The notes under the pieces are model-generated. The model saw nothing but the letters and a program-made list of their open reading frames with translations. It did no database searches and had not been told where the DNA came from. From NCBI RefSeq assembly GCF_025200715.1, contig NZ_CP104143.1, forward strand, positions 1,054,001-1,118,000: a stretch of 64,000 nt of DNA. Direction: 5' to 3'. Below, one piece after another: positions 55,782 to 63,814 of this stretch. The DNA is from Rhizobium sullae. Its GTDB lineage: Bacteria > Pseudomonadota > Alphaproteobacteria > Rhizobiales > Rhizobiaceae. The translations under genes and the position numbers were made by a program. Within the stretch, counting starts at the first letter, position 1. Each line of letters opens with the position of its first letter.

Positions 55782-58700
55782 ACATAAGCGTGACCGAACT
55801 TCCCGACAGAGCCTCCGGCAAGCAGACCTTTACGGCGCTCTTCGTGCGCCGCCCGATCCTGGCGCTGGTGTTCAATACGCTGATGGTGGTGGCGGGTCTT
55901 GCTGCCTATGCCGGGGTGGAGGTGCGCGAGCTGCCGGATGTCGACCGCCCGGTCGTGACCGTGCGCACCATGTTCGACGGCGCTGCGCCGCAGACGATCG
56001 ATCAGGAGCTGACGAAAGTCATCGAAGGCGCAGTTGCCCGCGTCAGCGGCCTGAAGTCGATCTCCTCGCAGTCGCAGTTCGGCCAAAGCCGCGTGACGCT
56101 GGAGTTTTCCGATACCGTCGATCTGGCCGTTGCCGCAAACGACGTGCGTGACGCGATCGGCCGCATCATGGAGCAGCTTCCGGACGATGCGGATGCGCCG
56201 CAGATCGTCAAGGCGGATGCGGATTCGCAGCCGATCATGCGTCTTGCGGTCACCTCGACCAACCTCAACATGGACGACCTGACGCTGCTCGTCGAAAACG
56301 AGATCGTCGACCGGCTCGCGTCCGTCGACGGTGTTGCCGATGTCGAGCAATATGGCGACCAGGAAAAGATCTTCCGCGTCGATGTTGATCAGGGCGCTCT
56401 CGCAAGCCGCGGGCTGACGGTCGGCGATCTGACGGAGGCGCTCGACAATTCCGCCCTCGACGTACCGGCCGGATCGCTGAAGAGCACGACGCAGGACATC
56501 GTCGTGCGTGCGACGGCAAGCCTGCAGAAGCCGGAGGATTTCGCCAATGTCATCCTGCAGGATCGCGTGCGGCTCGGCGATGTCGCAACAGTCACGCTCG
56601 GGCCGCGCGACGGCGATACGGCGCTGCGCTCCAACGGCAATCGCGGCATCGGCCTCGGCGTCATCCGCCAGGCGCAATCCAACACGCTCAATATTTCGAG
56701 CGGCATCAAGGCGGTTGTCGAGCAACTGTCGAAGACGCTGCCGGAAGGCACAAAGATCGCCATCACCAGCGATGACGCCGTGTTCATCCAGGGAGCGATC
56801 CATGAGGTCGTGCTGGCGCTGATCCTTGCCGGCGTCATCGTCACCGGCGTCATCTACCTCTTCCTGCGCGACTGGCGGGCAACCCTGATCCCGGCGGTCA
56901 GCATGCCGGTGGCATTGATCGGCACGCTGGCGGCGATCTATCTGGTGGGCTTTTCGATCAATATCCTGACGCTGCTCGCGATCGTCCTGGCGACGGGTCT
57001 CGTCGTCGACGACGCCATCGTAGTGCTCGAGAATATCGTACGTCGGCGCGCCGAAGGCATGGGGCCGCGAGCGGCGGCCGTCCTCGGCACGCGCGAGGTG
57101 TTCTTTGCGGTCATCGCGACCACGGCAACGCTTGCCGCCGTCTTCATTCCGCTGTCGTTCTTGCCGGGGCAAGTAGGCGGTCTCTTCCGCGAATTCGGCT
57201 TCGTGCTGGCCTTCTCGGTCGGGCTTTCCTCGATCGTCGCGCTGACGCTCTGTCCAATGCTCGCCTCGCGCATGCTGACGAAGCCGATGCTGGAGGATCA
57301 CGGTGCGCTTGGCCGGTTCGGCGGCGCTTTTGCGAACGTTTACCAATGGGCCTTGCAGCGCTGCCTCAACGCGCCCTTCGTTGTCATCGTCGCATCGGTT
57401 TTGTTTGCGGGGGCAGCACTCGTCGCCTTCTCGACCGTCAAGAGTGAGCTCACGCCGAACGAGGACCGCGCGATGGTGATGATGCGGCTCACCGCGCCGC
57501 AGGGATCAAGCCTTGAATATACGCGCGACAAGCTGCAGCTCGTCGAAGAATACCTGCAGCCGCTGGTCGACAGCGGCGACATCCGGAACGTCTTTTCGAT
57601 CTCCGGGCAGGGCGGCTCGGCCAATAGCGGCTTCATGGTGCTGACGCTGGCGCCCTGGGGCGAGCGTGACCGCACGCAAGCGGAGATCGTCCAGGATATC
57701 AACCGGGCGGCATCCCGCGTGCCGGCGCTCCGCGGCAATGCGATATCCTCGAACAGCCTGCGTATTCGCGGCGCCGGCAGCGGCCTGCAGATGGCTCTCG
57801 TCGGAAACGACTATGAGAAGCTGACGGCTGCCGCCGTCAAGCTGGTGCAGGCGCTGGATGCGACCGGGCAGTATGATACGCCGCGCCTCACCAACGAACC
57901 GACGCAGGCGCAGGTCTCGGTGACGATCGACCGCGAGCGGGCTTCTGATCTCGGCATCGATATCACCGGGCTTTCGACGGCGATGCAATCGCTGCTTGAG
58001 GGGCGTTCCGTCGTCGATGTTTTCGTCAATGGCGATGCCTATCCGGTTCTGCTTACCTCGACCATGCGACCGATCGACGATCCAACCGATCTCGAAAACG
58101 TCTTCCTGAAGACCGGCGAGGGCAAGATCGTGCCGATGTCGGTTATCGCTTCGCTGAAGGAAGGTGCGGTCGCGCCGCAGCTGAACCGTGAATCGCAGCT
58201 CGCTTCCGTGGCGATCACGGCAGGCCTCAAGGAGGGTATGTCGCTCGGCGATGCTGTCAAGCAGGTGACGGAGCTTGCCGAGCCGATCCTGCCGCCGGGC
58301 ACACGTCTTGTTCCACTTGCCGAAGCGGCGACCCTCGAAGAGAATTCCAGCGGCATGGCGCTCACCTTCGGCTTTGCGATCGTGATCATCTTCCTGGTGT
58401 TGGCGGCCCAGTTTGAAAGCGTGCTGTCGTCGCTGATCATCATGTCGACCGTGCCGCTCGGGCTTGCCTGCGCCGTCTTCGCGCTCATCATCACCGGATC
58501 GAGCCTCAACATCTACAGCCAGATCGGCCTAGTATTGCTTGTGGGCGTCATGGCGAAGAACGGCATCCTGATCGTCGAGTTCGCCAACCAGCTCCGCGAC
58601 CGCGGGATAGAAGTGCGCGAGGCGATCGAACGCGCCTGCGCGCTGCGCCTTCGCCCAGTCATGATGACGATGATTGCTACCATCCTCGGCGGCGTTCCGC

Positions 58701-58936
58701 TCGTCTTCGCGCATGGCGCAGGCGCAGAAGCGCGCATTGCGCTCGGCTGGGTGATCGTCGGCGGACTGGGTTTCGCAACCCTGGTGACGCTGCTCATCAC
58801 GCCGGTCGCCTATCTGCTGGTCGCACGCTTTGCCAAGCCGCATGCGCATGAGGAAGCCCGCCTGCACGAGGAGATGGCGGTTGCCGCGCGGCCGAAGCCG
58901 GTACCCGATCCGAAGCATCTGCAGGCCGCGGAATAG
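55778..58936 (+). CDS. RND efflux pump permease (HAE1/MMPL type)
   Basis: A 1052-residue RND transporter with 12 membrane segments and two large periplasmic loops (about 60-345 and 575-860). GVEVRELPDVDRPVVTVRTM after segment 1 and LTKVIEGAVARVSGLKSISS are family-typical. In segment 4, LAIVLATGLVVDDAIVVLEN holds the two aspartates of the proton relay. It is a drug or solute antiporter; the substrate is not predictable. The start overlaps the adaptor stop by 4 bases, so the two form one operon. A GC-rich hairpin ends it. Confidence 0.95.
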   Translation: MNISVTELPDRASGKQTFTALFVRRPILALVFNTLMVVAGLAAYAGVEVRELPDVDRPVVTVRTMFDGAAPQTIDQELTKVIEGAVARVSGLKSISSQSQFGQSRVTLEFSDTVDLAVAANDVRDAIGRIMEQLPDDADAPQIVKADADSQPIMRLAVTSTNLNMDDLTLLVENEIVDRLASVDGVADVEQYGDQEKIFRVDVDQGALASRGLTVGDLTEALDNSALDVPAGSLKSTTQDIVVRATASLQKPEDFANVILQDRVRLGDVATVTLGPRDGDTALRSNGNRGIGLGVIRQAQSNTLNISSGIKAVVEQLSKTLPEGTKIAITSDDAVFIQGAIHEVVLALILAGVIVTGVIYLFLRDWRATLIPAVSMPVALIGTLAAIYLVGFSINILTLLAIVLATGLVVDDAIVVLENIVRRRAEGMGPRAAAVLGTREVFFAVIATTATLAAVFIPLSFLPGQVGGLFREFGFVLAFSVGLSSIVALTLCPMLASRMLTKPMLEDHGALGRFGGAFANVYQWALQRCLNAPFVVIVASVLFAGAALVAFSTVKSELTPNEDRAMVMMRLTAPQGSSLEYTRDKLQLVEEYLQPLVDSGDIRNVFSISGQGGSANSGFMVLTLAPWGERDRTQAEIVQDINRAASRVPALRGNAISSNSLRIRGAGSGLQMALVGNDYEKLTAAAVKLVQALDATGQYDTPRLTNEPTQAQVSVTIDRERASDLGIDITGLSTAMQSLLEGRSVVDVFVNGDAYPVLLTSTMRPIDDPTDLENVFLKTGEGKIVPMSVIASLKEGAVAPQLNRESQLASVAITAGLKEGMSLGDAVKQVTELAEPILPPGTRLVPLAEAATLEENSSGMALTFGFAIVIIFLVLAAQFESVLSSLIIMSTVPLGLACAVFALIITGSSLNIYSQIGLVLLVGVMAKNGILIVEFANQLRDRGIEVREAIERACALRLRPVMMTMIATILGGVPLVFAHGAGAEARIALGWVIVGGLGFATLVTLLITPVAYLLVARFAKPHAHEEARLHEEMAVAARPKPVPDPKHLQAAE

Positions 58937-58955
58937 ATTTGATTCCGTCTGCTTC

Positions 58956-58984
58956 AACGCCGCCGCCTCTGTCGCGGCGGCGTT
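58956..58984 (+). terminator. Terminator of the RND operon
   Basis: AACGCCGCCGC (58956-58966) and GCGGCGGCGTT (58974-58984) form an 11-bp stem 20 bases after the stop. The following sequence, GTGGCTTTTAC, has only a short T run. Confidence 0.75.
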
Positions 58985-59082
58985 GTGGCTTTTACTTCCC
59001 GATTTCAATTAAAGCGCTAAGCTGAAAACCCAGCCCTAAATTTTGACCTAACGATTCACGCCGGGAGCAGGGGGCTCTCGAA

Positions 59083-59375
59083 GCCCCGACGCCTTTGTGA
59101 GATTGGTGTGGAAGCGGTCGCGTCGGCGCGATATTTGCGCGTCATTTCGGCCGAAGCGTGCCCCAGCTGCTTTGCACAGATCGCTCGTCGACCTCCGCCG
59201 AAGACGCTAGACCCGAGCGCAGCGAGTGGCCAAAGAATTTGAGTCCTCGCTCGACCTCGGCGGGGTCGCCACCCGCGCCGGCGGCAAGCGCCGTTCGCTC
59301 GACTAAATGCGCCACCTCCTGGTCATTGAGACGATCCGGTCCGACGTCCTTGACTTTGTCGCCCTGCCGGATCAT
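59083..59375 (-). pseudogene. Tyrosine-recombinase remnant A (3' end, frameshifted)
   Basis: On the minus strand the frame reads DRLNDQEVAHLVERTALAA, then KFFGHSLRSGLASSAEVDER, which resembles the catalytic HxLR region of phage-type integrases. After VDERSVQ the frame slips. In another frame it continues KQLGHASAEMTRKY, containing the expected end of the active site, and then a second slip occurs before the last ~20 codons. No N-terminal half is present. The last 55 bases (59083-59137) are repeated near 60052. Confidence 0.75.
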
Positions 59376-59384
59376 CTCATCAGA

Positions 59385-59413
59385 TTGACAAATGTGCTAC
59401 TGAGTAGCAAATT
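59385..59413 (+). promoter_or_regulatory. parDE promoter with embedded operator
   Basis: TTGACA (59385-59390) is a strong -35 box with a plausible -10 near 59408. Between them lies the perfect inverted repeat TGCTACT-G-AGTAGCA (59395-59409), a likely site for autorepression by ParD. AAGGAG (59421-59426) serves the parD start. Confidence 0.65.
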
Positions 59414-59434
59414 AGGCTCAAAGGAGTTAAACCG

Positions 59435-59710
59435 ATGAGTGTCAAATCGTCGATCTCGCTGACCGACCAGCAGGATGCGTTTGCCCGTTCGCTGGTGGAG
59501 AGCGGCCGGTATTCCAGCATGAGTTCCGTTCTTCAGCAGGGCCTAGAACTGCTTCGCCAAAAGACGGAAACTGAGACCGTCGAAACGGCAGCGCTTCGTG
59601 AATTGGTCCGGCGGCGATTGAACGGACCGATGATTTCTGCGACGGAAATGGAAAGCCGCGTCGCGGCAATGATTGAGCGGAAGCGACGGGTCGTTCGTGT
59701 GGACCCTTGA
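59435..59710 (+). CDS. parD: Type II antitoxin, ParD family
   Basis: A 91-residue ribbon-helix-helix protein. MSVKSSISLTDQQDAFARSL is the N-terminal strand and first helix, and RYSSMSSVLQQGLELL is the second helix that inserts at the DNA dimer interface. The C-terminal half wraps and neutralises ParE. It represses its own operon, probably through the palindrome at 59395-59409. AAGGAG sits eight bases before the ATG. The 3' end overlaps parE by 14 bases. It is flanked by decayed integrase fragments, a sign of horizontal arrival. Confidence 0.92.
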   Translation: MSVKSSISLTDQQDAFARSLVESGRYSSMSSVLQQGLELLRQKTETETVETAALRELVRRRLNGPMISATEMESRVAAMIERKRRVVRVDP

Positions 59711-60041
59711 ATATTCTGAGGATGCCGAACGCGATTTCGAGTTGATCTTCGATCATCTGTTCGACGCCTATGTCGAACTCGGGGACTCGCCTGACGAGGC
59801 TGTGGAGCGTACCGTTGAACGGATCCGCAAATTGCGTGTCGAAATCGATCGTCTCGTCGATACGCCCTATATCGGGACTCTGAGGCCCGATATTCATCCC
59901 GGGATGCGGTTTCTTCGGCGAGACAAGGCGGCTATTTGGTTTCTACCGGTAAAACATAACCGCACAATCATTGTCGCGGCTATTTTCTACGGCGCGCAGG
60001 ACCACATCAGAAATATGCTCGCACGTATGCTGGGGGGATAA
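59697..60041 (+). CDS. parE: Type II toxin, ParE family
   Basis: A 114-residue RelE/ParE-fold toxin. The N-terminal WTLEYSEDAERDFELIFDHL forms the first helices, and RLVDTPYIGTLRPDIHPGMR followed by RRDKAAIWFLPV is the beta-sheet with the conserved arginine-rich part. IIVAAIFYGAQDHIRNML is the final strand and helix. ParE toxins usually inhibit DNA gyrase; RelE relatives cleave mRNA. The sequence is closer to ParE by eye. I use the GTG at 59697 (MWTLEYSE); a TTG at 59673 is possible. Confidence 0.92.
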   Translation: MWTLEYSEDAERDFELIFDHLFDAYVELGDSPDEAVERTVERIRKLRVEIDRLVDTPYIGTLRPDIHPGMRFLRRDKAAIWFLPVKHNRTIIVAAIFYGAQDHIRNMLARMLGG

Positions 60042-60046
60042 GGTCC

Positions 60047-60244
60047 CTATAGCCCCGAGGCCTTCGTCAGATTGACCCTAAATCGGTCACGTCGACGCTC
60101 GTATTTGATGGAGACCTGCTTCGGATCGCTGCCATCGAGTATCTTGTCCAACTCGCGGGCAATGTGACGTGCCGTCGACCGCTGCTCTCCCGAAATCGTG
60201 CGAGTCGACGACGGCGGTGTTCGATCTCGAAATCGTTTTGGCAA
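60047..60244 (-). pseudogene. Integrase remnant B (C-terminal tail)
   Basis: On the minus strand the last residues are IKYERRRDRFRVNLTKASGL followed by a stop. This matches the tail of remnant A once its frameshift is repaired. The upstream part (TARHIARELDKILDGSDPK) has no match I recognise, so this may be a chimera left by recombination. Bases 60052-60107 align with 59083-59137 at roughly three-quarters identity by eye. Confidence 0.6.
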
Positions 60245-60573
60245 AGGGGCGTTTCAGTAAAATCGTTAGCGGAAAATCGTCCTTCATTTATCGGCTAAAC
60301 CTAACGGGCGTATGACATTTTCCCATTTGCAATGACAAAGTAGAAGCCACAGGCGTTTTCATAGTCAATGAACGGTTGCAAAACATGATAAATTTCTTCT
60401 GAACGTTAGATGTTTCTTAAGCATAAAACGCAATGATCTTCCCGTAACCGATCAAAGGCCTCCAGCGTTTCGGAGGCTTGTCACCCGCTGATTTCAGCGC
60501 CCGAACATGACGTTTCGCGGACACGGTTCACTGTTTGTAGTTTGCGTATAGTTATGTTCGGAGTTCCGTTCCC
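60245..60573. other. Region upstream of the flagellin gene
   Basis: This AT-rich 329-base stretch contains a small stem GCCTCC/GGAGGC (60458-60477) and the likely flagellin promoter. No coding region is supported. The base composition between 60290 and 60440 is clearly lower in GC than that of the surrounding genes. Confidence 0.5.
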
Positions 60574-61572
60574 GTGAGTATTTTTCAACGCACATCTGTC
60601 GATGCGGCGCTGCATACGCTTCGCGATATCAATCGCAGCCTGACGCGGACGCAAACCCGGGTCTCGTCCGGTTTTCGCGTCGAACAGGCCCGCGACAATG
60701 CCGCCTACTGGTCGGTTGCGACGACGGCCCGCTCCGACAACAAGGCGCATGCGGCCATCCAGGATGCGCTCGGCATGGCGGCCGCCACGATGGGCACGGC
60801 ATATACGGGTGTTGCCAGCGCCGTCGATGTCGTTTCCGAGATCAAGGCGAAACTTGTCGCGGCGACAGAGCAGGGCGTCGACAAGGAAAAGATCAATGAC
60901 GAGCTGACGCAACTGAAGGCGCAGTTGCGCTCCGTCGCCGAAGCGGCAGCCTTCAACAGCGACAACTGGGTCGTCCTGACGGATGAAGACAATCCCACCC
61001 AGCCGAAGCAGATTCCGGCATCCTATATCCGCAATGCCGACGGCACCGTTTCGATCGGAACGTTGACCTATCACATCGATCTGCCGTCGACGGGCGTCAC
61101 CACATCGAAGGATGCCCGCTACCTCGTCGACGACCGTTCCGGCGGGAGCGGCGAATACGGCGCTCTGACATCATCCTATTTCGCGAGCGAAATGGGCGCT
61201 TCTCAGAACTACGTCATGATTTTGAGCAAGGCGGGCAATACCACCGGACAGGTCGAGATCGGGCTTTCGTCCTCAACGACAAAAGATCAGGTCGATGAGA
61301 TGATCAGCGTTGTTGATGGCATTCTGAGACAGATGACTACTGTGGGCTCGGCTTTTGGTGCGCTGGAGAAGCGCATCGAGTTGCAGAACGAGTTCGCCAA
61401 AACGCTCTTCGACGCGTACAGCTCAGGCATCGGACGTCTGGTCGATGCCAATATGGAAGAGGAATCGAGCAAGCTCACGGCGTTGCAGACGCAGCGGCAA
61501 CTGGGCCTGCAAGCGCTCTCGATCGCCAATGCCAGCTACGACACCGTAAGGCAGCTCTTCCAAAACTTCTGA
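60574..61572 (+). CDS. Flagellin, isolated from other flagellar genes
   Basis: A 332-residue flagellin. The conserved N-terminal D0/D1 region reads ALHTLRDINRSLTRTQTRVS and ends near AYWSVATTARSDNKA, and the C-terminal D1/D0 has LQTQRQLGLQALSIANASYD and ends in LFQNF. The variable middle (about 125-235) is exposed on the filament. Flagellins are exported by the flagellar type III system and polymerise. The GTG start at 60574 has GGAG ten bases upstream. No other flagellar or motility genes lie nearby, unlike the main fla cluster of rhizobia, so it is probably an accessory filament subunit. Confidence 0.92.
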   Translation: MSIFQRTSVDAALHTLRDINRSLTRTQTRVSSGFRVEQARDNAAYWSVATTARSDNKAHAAIQDALGMAAATMGTAYTGVASAVDVVSEIKAKLVAATEQGVDKEKINDELTQLKAQLRSVAEAAAFNSDNWVVLTDEDNPTQPKQIPASYIRNADGTVSIGTLTYHIDLPSTGVTTSKDARYLVDDRSGGSGEYGALTSSYFASEMGASQNYVMILSKAGNTTGQVEIGLSSSTTKDQVDEMISVVDGILRQMTTVGSAFGALEKRIELQNEFAKTLFDAYSSGIGRLVDANMEEESSKLTALQTQRQLGLQALSIANASYDTVRQLFQNF

Positions 61573-61770
61573 GCGGTCTGCGATCCCTCCTGCCTCGATA
61601 TGACCGTGGCTGTTGAGACTGTTGTGGCAAATTGGCGATATCCCCGGGATTTGTGCAAGCGAGACGTGTCCAATCCACTGATTTTGTTTTATCGGAGGGT
61701 ACGCGTTCATCTTGTTGCCGCATTCCATAATATTTGCTCGGGTCAGCTTCGAACGGAGAGCTTTCTGTCC

Positions 61771-62436
61771 ATGATCAAGAAATTCATACTTCTGGCGGTC
61801 GCCGCCAGCTACCTGACCGCCTGCACAACGACCGACCCCTATACGGGTCAGCAGAAAGTCTCCAACACGGCCGGCGGTGCTGCACTCGGCGCCGTGGGTG
61901 GCGCGCTTGTCGGTCTAGCCGTCGGCGGTTCCGCGCACGGACGCCGCAACGCGGCGCTGATCGGCGCCGGTCTCGGCGCGCTCGCAGGCGGTGCGATTGG
62001 CAACTATATGGATCAGCAGGAAGCGGAACTCCGCGCCCAGCTGCAGGGAACCGGTATCTCGGTGACGCGTAACGGCGACAACATCATCCTGAACATGCCG
62101 TCGAACATCACTTTCGACATCGACCAGGATGCCGTGAAGCCGGGCTTCTACCAGACGCTGAATTCAGTGGCGGTCGTTCTCAGGAAATTCAACCGCACAT
62201 TGATCGATGTGAACGGCCATACGGATTCCACCGGCAGCCTGCAGCATAACCAGGATCTGTCGCAGCGCCGCGCCCTTTCGGTTGCCGGCTACCTCGGCGG
62301 ACAGGGCATCGACCAGCGCCGCGTCTCCGCCGTCGGCTTCGGCCCGTCGCAGCCGGTCGCGTCGAACGCGACGGAAGCAGGACGCTCACAGAACCGCCGC
62401 GTCGAAATTCAGATCGCTCCGATCACAGAGAGCTGA
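61771..62436 (+). CDS. OmpA-family outer-membrane lipoprotein (YiaD-like)
   Basis: A 221-residue lipoprotein. The signal ends in a lipobox near SYLTAC with Cys18. Residues of about 34-75 are Gly/Ala-rich (GGAALGAVGGALVGLAVGG, then GAGLGALAGGAIGNYMDQ), which matches glycine-zipper motifs. The C-terminal OmpA domain has FDIDQDAVKPGFY, NGHTDSTGS and the peptidoglycan-binding block SQRRALSVAGYLGGQGID. It anchors the outer membrane to the wall. The start at 61771 is the one giving a proper signal peptide; the frame upstream is non-coding. A terminator follows. Confidence 0.93.
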   Translation: MIKKFILLAVAASYLTACTTTDPYTGQQKVSNTAGGAALGAVGGALVGLAVGGSAHGRRNAALIGAGLGALAGGAIGNYMDQQEAELRAQLQGTGISVTRNGDNIILNMPSNITFDIDQDAVKPGFYQTLNSVAVVLRKFNRTLIDVNGHTDSTGSLQHNQDLSQRRALSVAGYLGGQGIDQRRVSAVGFGPSQPVASNATEAGRSQNRRVEIQIAPITES

Positions 62437-62456
62437 TCTCAACTGCGTTAAATCCG

Positions 62457-62483
62457 ACAGCCGGGCAATCGCCCGGCTGTTTT
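62457..62483. terminator. Terminator between the OmpA lipoprotein and the DUF2000 gene
   Basis: ACAGCCGGGC (62457-62466), AATC, GCCCGGCTGT (62471-62480) is a perfect 10-bp stem followed by TTTC on the plus strand. The convergent DUF2000 gene may use it as well. Confidence 0.85.
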
Positions 62484-62487
62484 CGCC

Positions 62488-62895
62488 TCAGGCATGCATC
62501 GTTGCGCCCTTGGTGATCTTGTCGACAGTCTTCTTGTCGGCGCGCAAGGCGATGCCCACGACCTTGGCATCGTCCGGCGCGTATTCAGCGAAGACGGTGC
62601 GATTGGCTGCGTCATGGCCGGTCGCGAACATCTCCTCGATGAACAGCGAGGATGGGATCTCGCGCTCCAGAGTTCGCCGATGGATCGCCCCAATCGTCGC
62701 CTCATCGGCGGAAAGCACGATGATCGGCTGGATGGACATGGCATTGTAGATGTTGCCTGCGCGGTCCCTGTAGGGCTCGCCGATGATCTCCGGATTCCGG
62801 CCGGCGATGCCGCTCATCAGGAAGGCGGTCACATTCAGCTTTTGCCATGACGCAAGATTGTTTCGCAAGACGATCGCGATTTTGGTATCAAACAT
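62488..62895 (-). CDS. DUF2000 family protein
   Basis: A 135-residue protein. The N-terminal MFDTKIAIVLRNNLASWQKL and AFLMSGIAG match the DUF2000 family. Its function is unknown, and the fold is thought to resemble peptidyl-tRNA hydrolase 2. It has no signal or membrane segment. The start at 62895 leaves just 13 bases to the AraC gene start on the other strand, so the two share a control region. That layout suggests the AraC protein may regulate this gene. Confidence 0.82.
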   Translation of the reverse strand: MFDTKIAIVLRNNLASWQKLNVTAFLMSGIAGRNPEIIGEPYRDRAGNIYNAMSIQPIIVLSADEATIGAIHRRTLEREIPSSLFIEEMFATGHDAANRTVFAEYAPDDAKVVGIALRADKKTVDKITKGATMHA

Positions 62896-62908
62896 TCCAG
62901 TCTCTTTC

Positions 62909-63814
62909 ATGCGTTTCGAGGTCGCGTTGAGCCAGGATGTAATGCCGCAGGTTTTCGAAGGTCTTGAACGTTTGTGCGTGCCGCAGGGCGGCGACGGCAT
63001 TGTGGAAGCGCCTGCCTTTCCAGGGATCGAACGCATCGAGGCGAAATTCAGCGGAAACGCCTTCGAACCGCACCGGCACGACACCTACGCGCTTGGTGTG
63101 ACGCTGAAGGGCGTGCAGACTTTCTCCTATCGCGGCGAAAGGCGCTTCAGCATGCCCGGTCAGGTGATCGTGCTGCATCCGGACGAGGAGCATGACGGCG
63201 GGGCGGGCACTGATGACGGGCTGCAATACCGCATCCTTTACCTGGAACCCTCTCTGCTTGCCGAATGCCTCGATGCGGAGAAGCTCGGGCTCCCATTTGT
63301 CGATCAGCCCGTTATCAGCGATTCGGCTCTTGCCGATGTCCTGCTCGGCGCGCTGACCGACCTTGATCACGAGCTTGACGAGCTCTTCGTCGACGATTTC
63401 CTGATGCGCGTGGCGGACGGGCTCCTACGACATGCGAGGGCGTTGCGCAGGCTGCCGGCGAGCATTGCCTGGAACCAGGCCCGTAGCGCCCGCGACTACC
63501 TTGAAGCGCACGCGACGCGAACGGTGCGTTCCGGCGAGCTCGAGTCCATAACGGGACTCGATCGATTTACATTGTCGCGGCATTTCCGGGCCGCATTCGC
63601 GACCAGTCCGCATCGTTATCTCCTGATGCGACGGCTGCAGCAGGCGCGGGCGATGATCGGCGAGGGCGGGGAGTTATCCGATGTCGCCTTTGCCACCGGC
63701 TTTGCCGATCAGAGCCATCTGAACCGGCATTTCAAAAAAGCCTATGGCCTGACGCCCGGCCAGTGGGCCGCGCTCAGGCGGGGTTCTCAGCCAGGCCGCT
63801 CTTTCGCGCGATGA
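62909..63814 (+). CDS. AraC family transcriptional regulator
   Basis: A 301-residue regulator. The N-terminal cupin-like arm (AraC_binding type) contains FEPHRHDTYALGVTLKGVQ and FSMPGQVIVLHPDEEHDGG. The C-terminal domain has two helix-turn-helix units: LESITGLDRFTLSRHFRAAF, then LSDVAFATGFADQSHLNRHF with KKAYGLTPGQW, the AraC signature. It probably binds an unknown effector and controls the divergent DUF2000 gene. The start at 62909 is 13 bases from the neighbouring start; a later ATG at 62942 (MPQVFEGL) would leave more promoter room and is a real alternative. Confidence 0.92.
   Translation: MRFEVALSQDVMPQVFEGLERLCVPQGGDGIVEAPAFPGIERIEAKFSGNAFEPHRHDTYALGVTLKGVQTFSYRGERRFSMPGQVIVLHPDEEHDGGAGTDDGLQYRILYLEPSLLAECLDAEKLGLPFVDQPVISDSALADVLLGALTDLDHELDELFVDDFLMRVADGLLRHARALRRLPASIAWNQARSARDYLEAHATRTVRSGELESITGLDRFTLSRHFRAAFATSPHRYLLMRRLQQARAMIGEGGELSDVAFATGFADQSHLNRHFKKAYGLTPGQWAALRRGSQPGRSFAR

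Noticed and set aside
55304..57346. A 680-codon reverse frame within the RND pump genes
   Set aside because: It has an arginine- and aspartate-rich composition with no domain, and is antisense to two well-supported genes.
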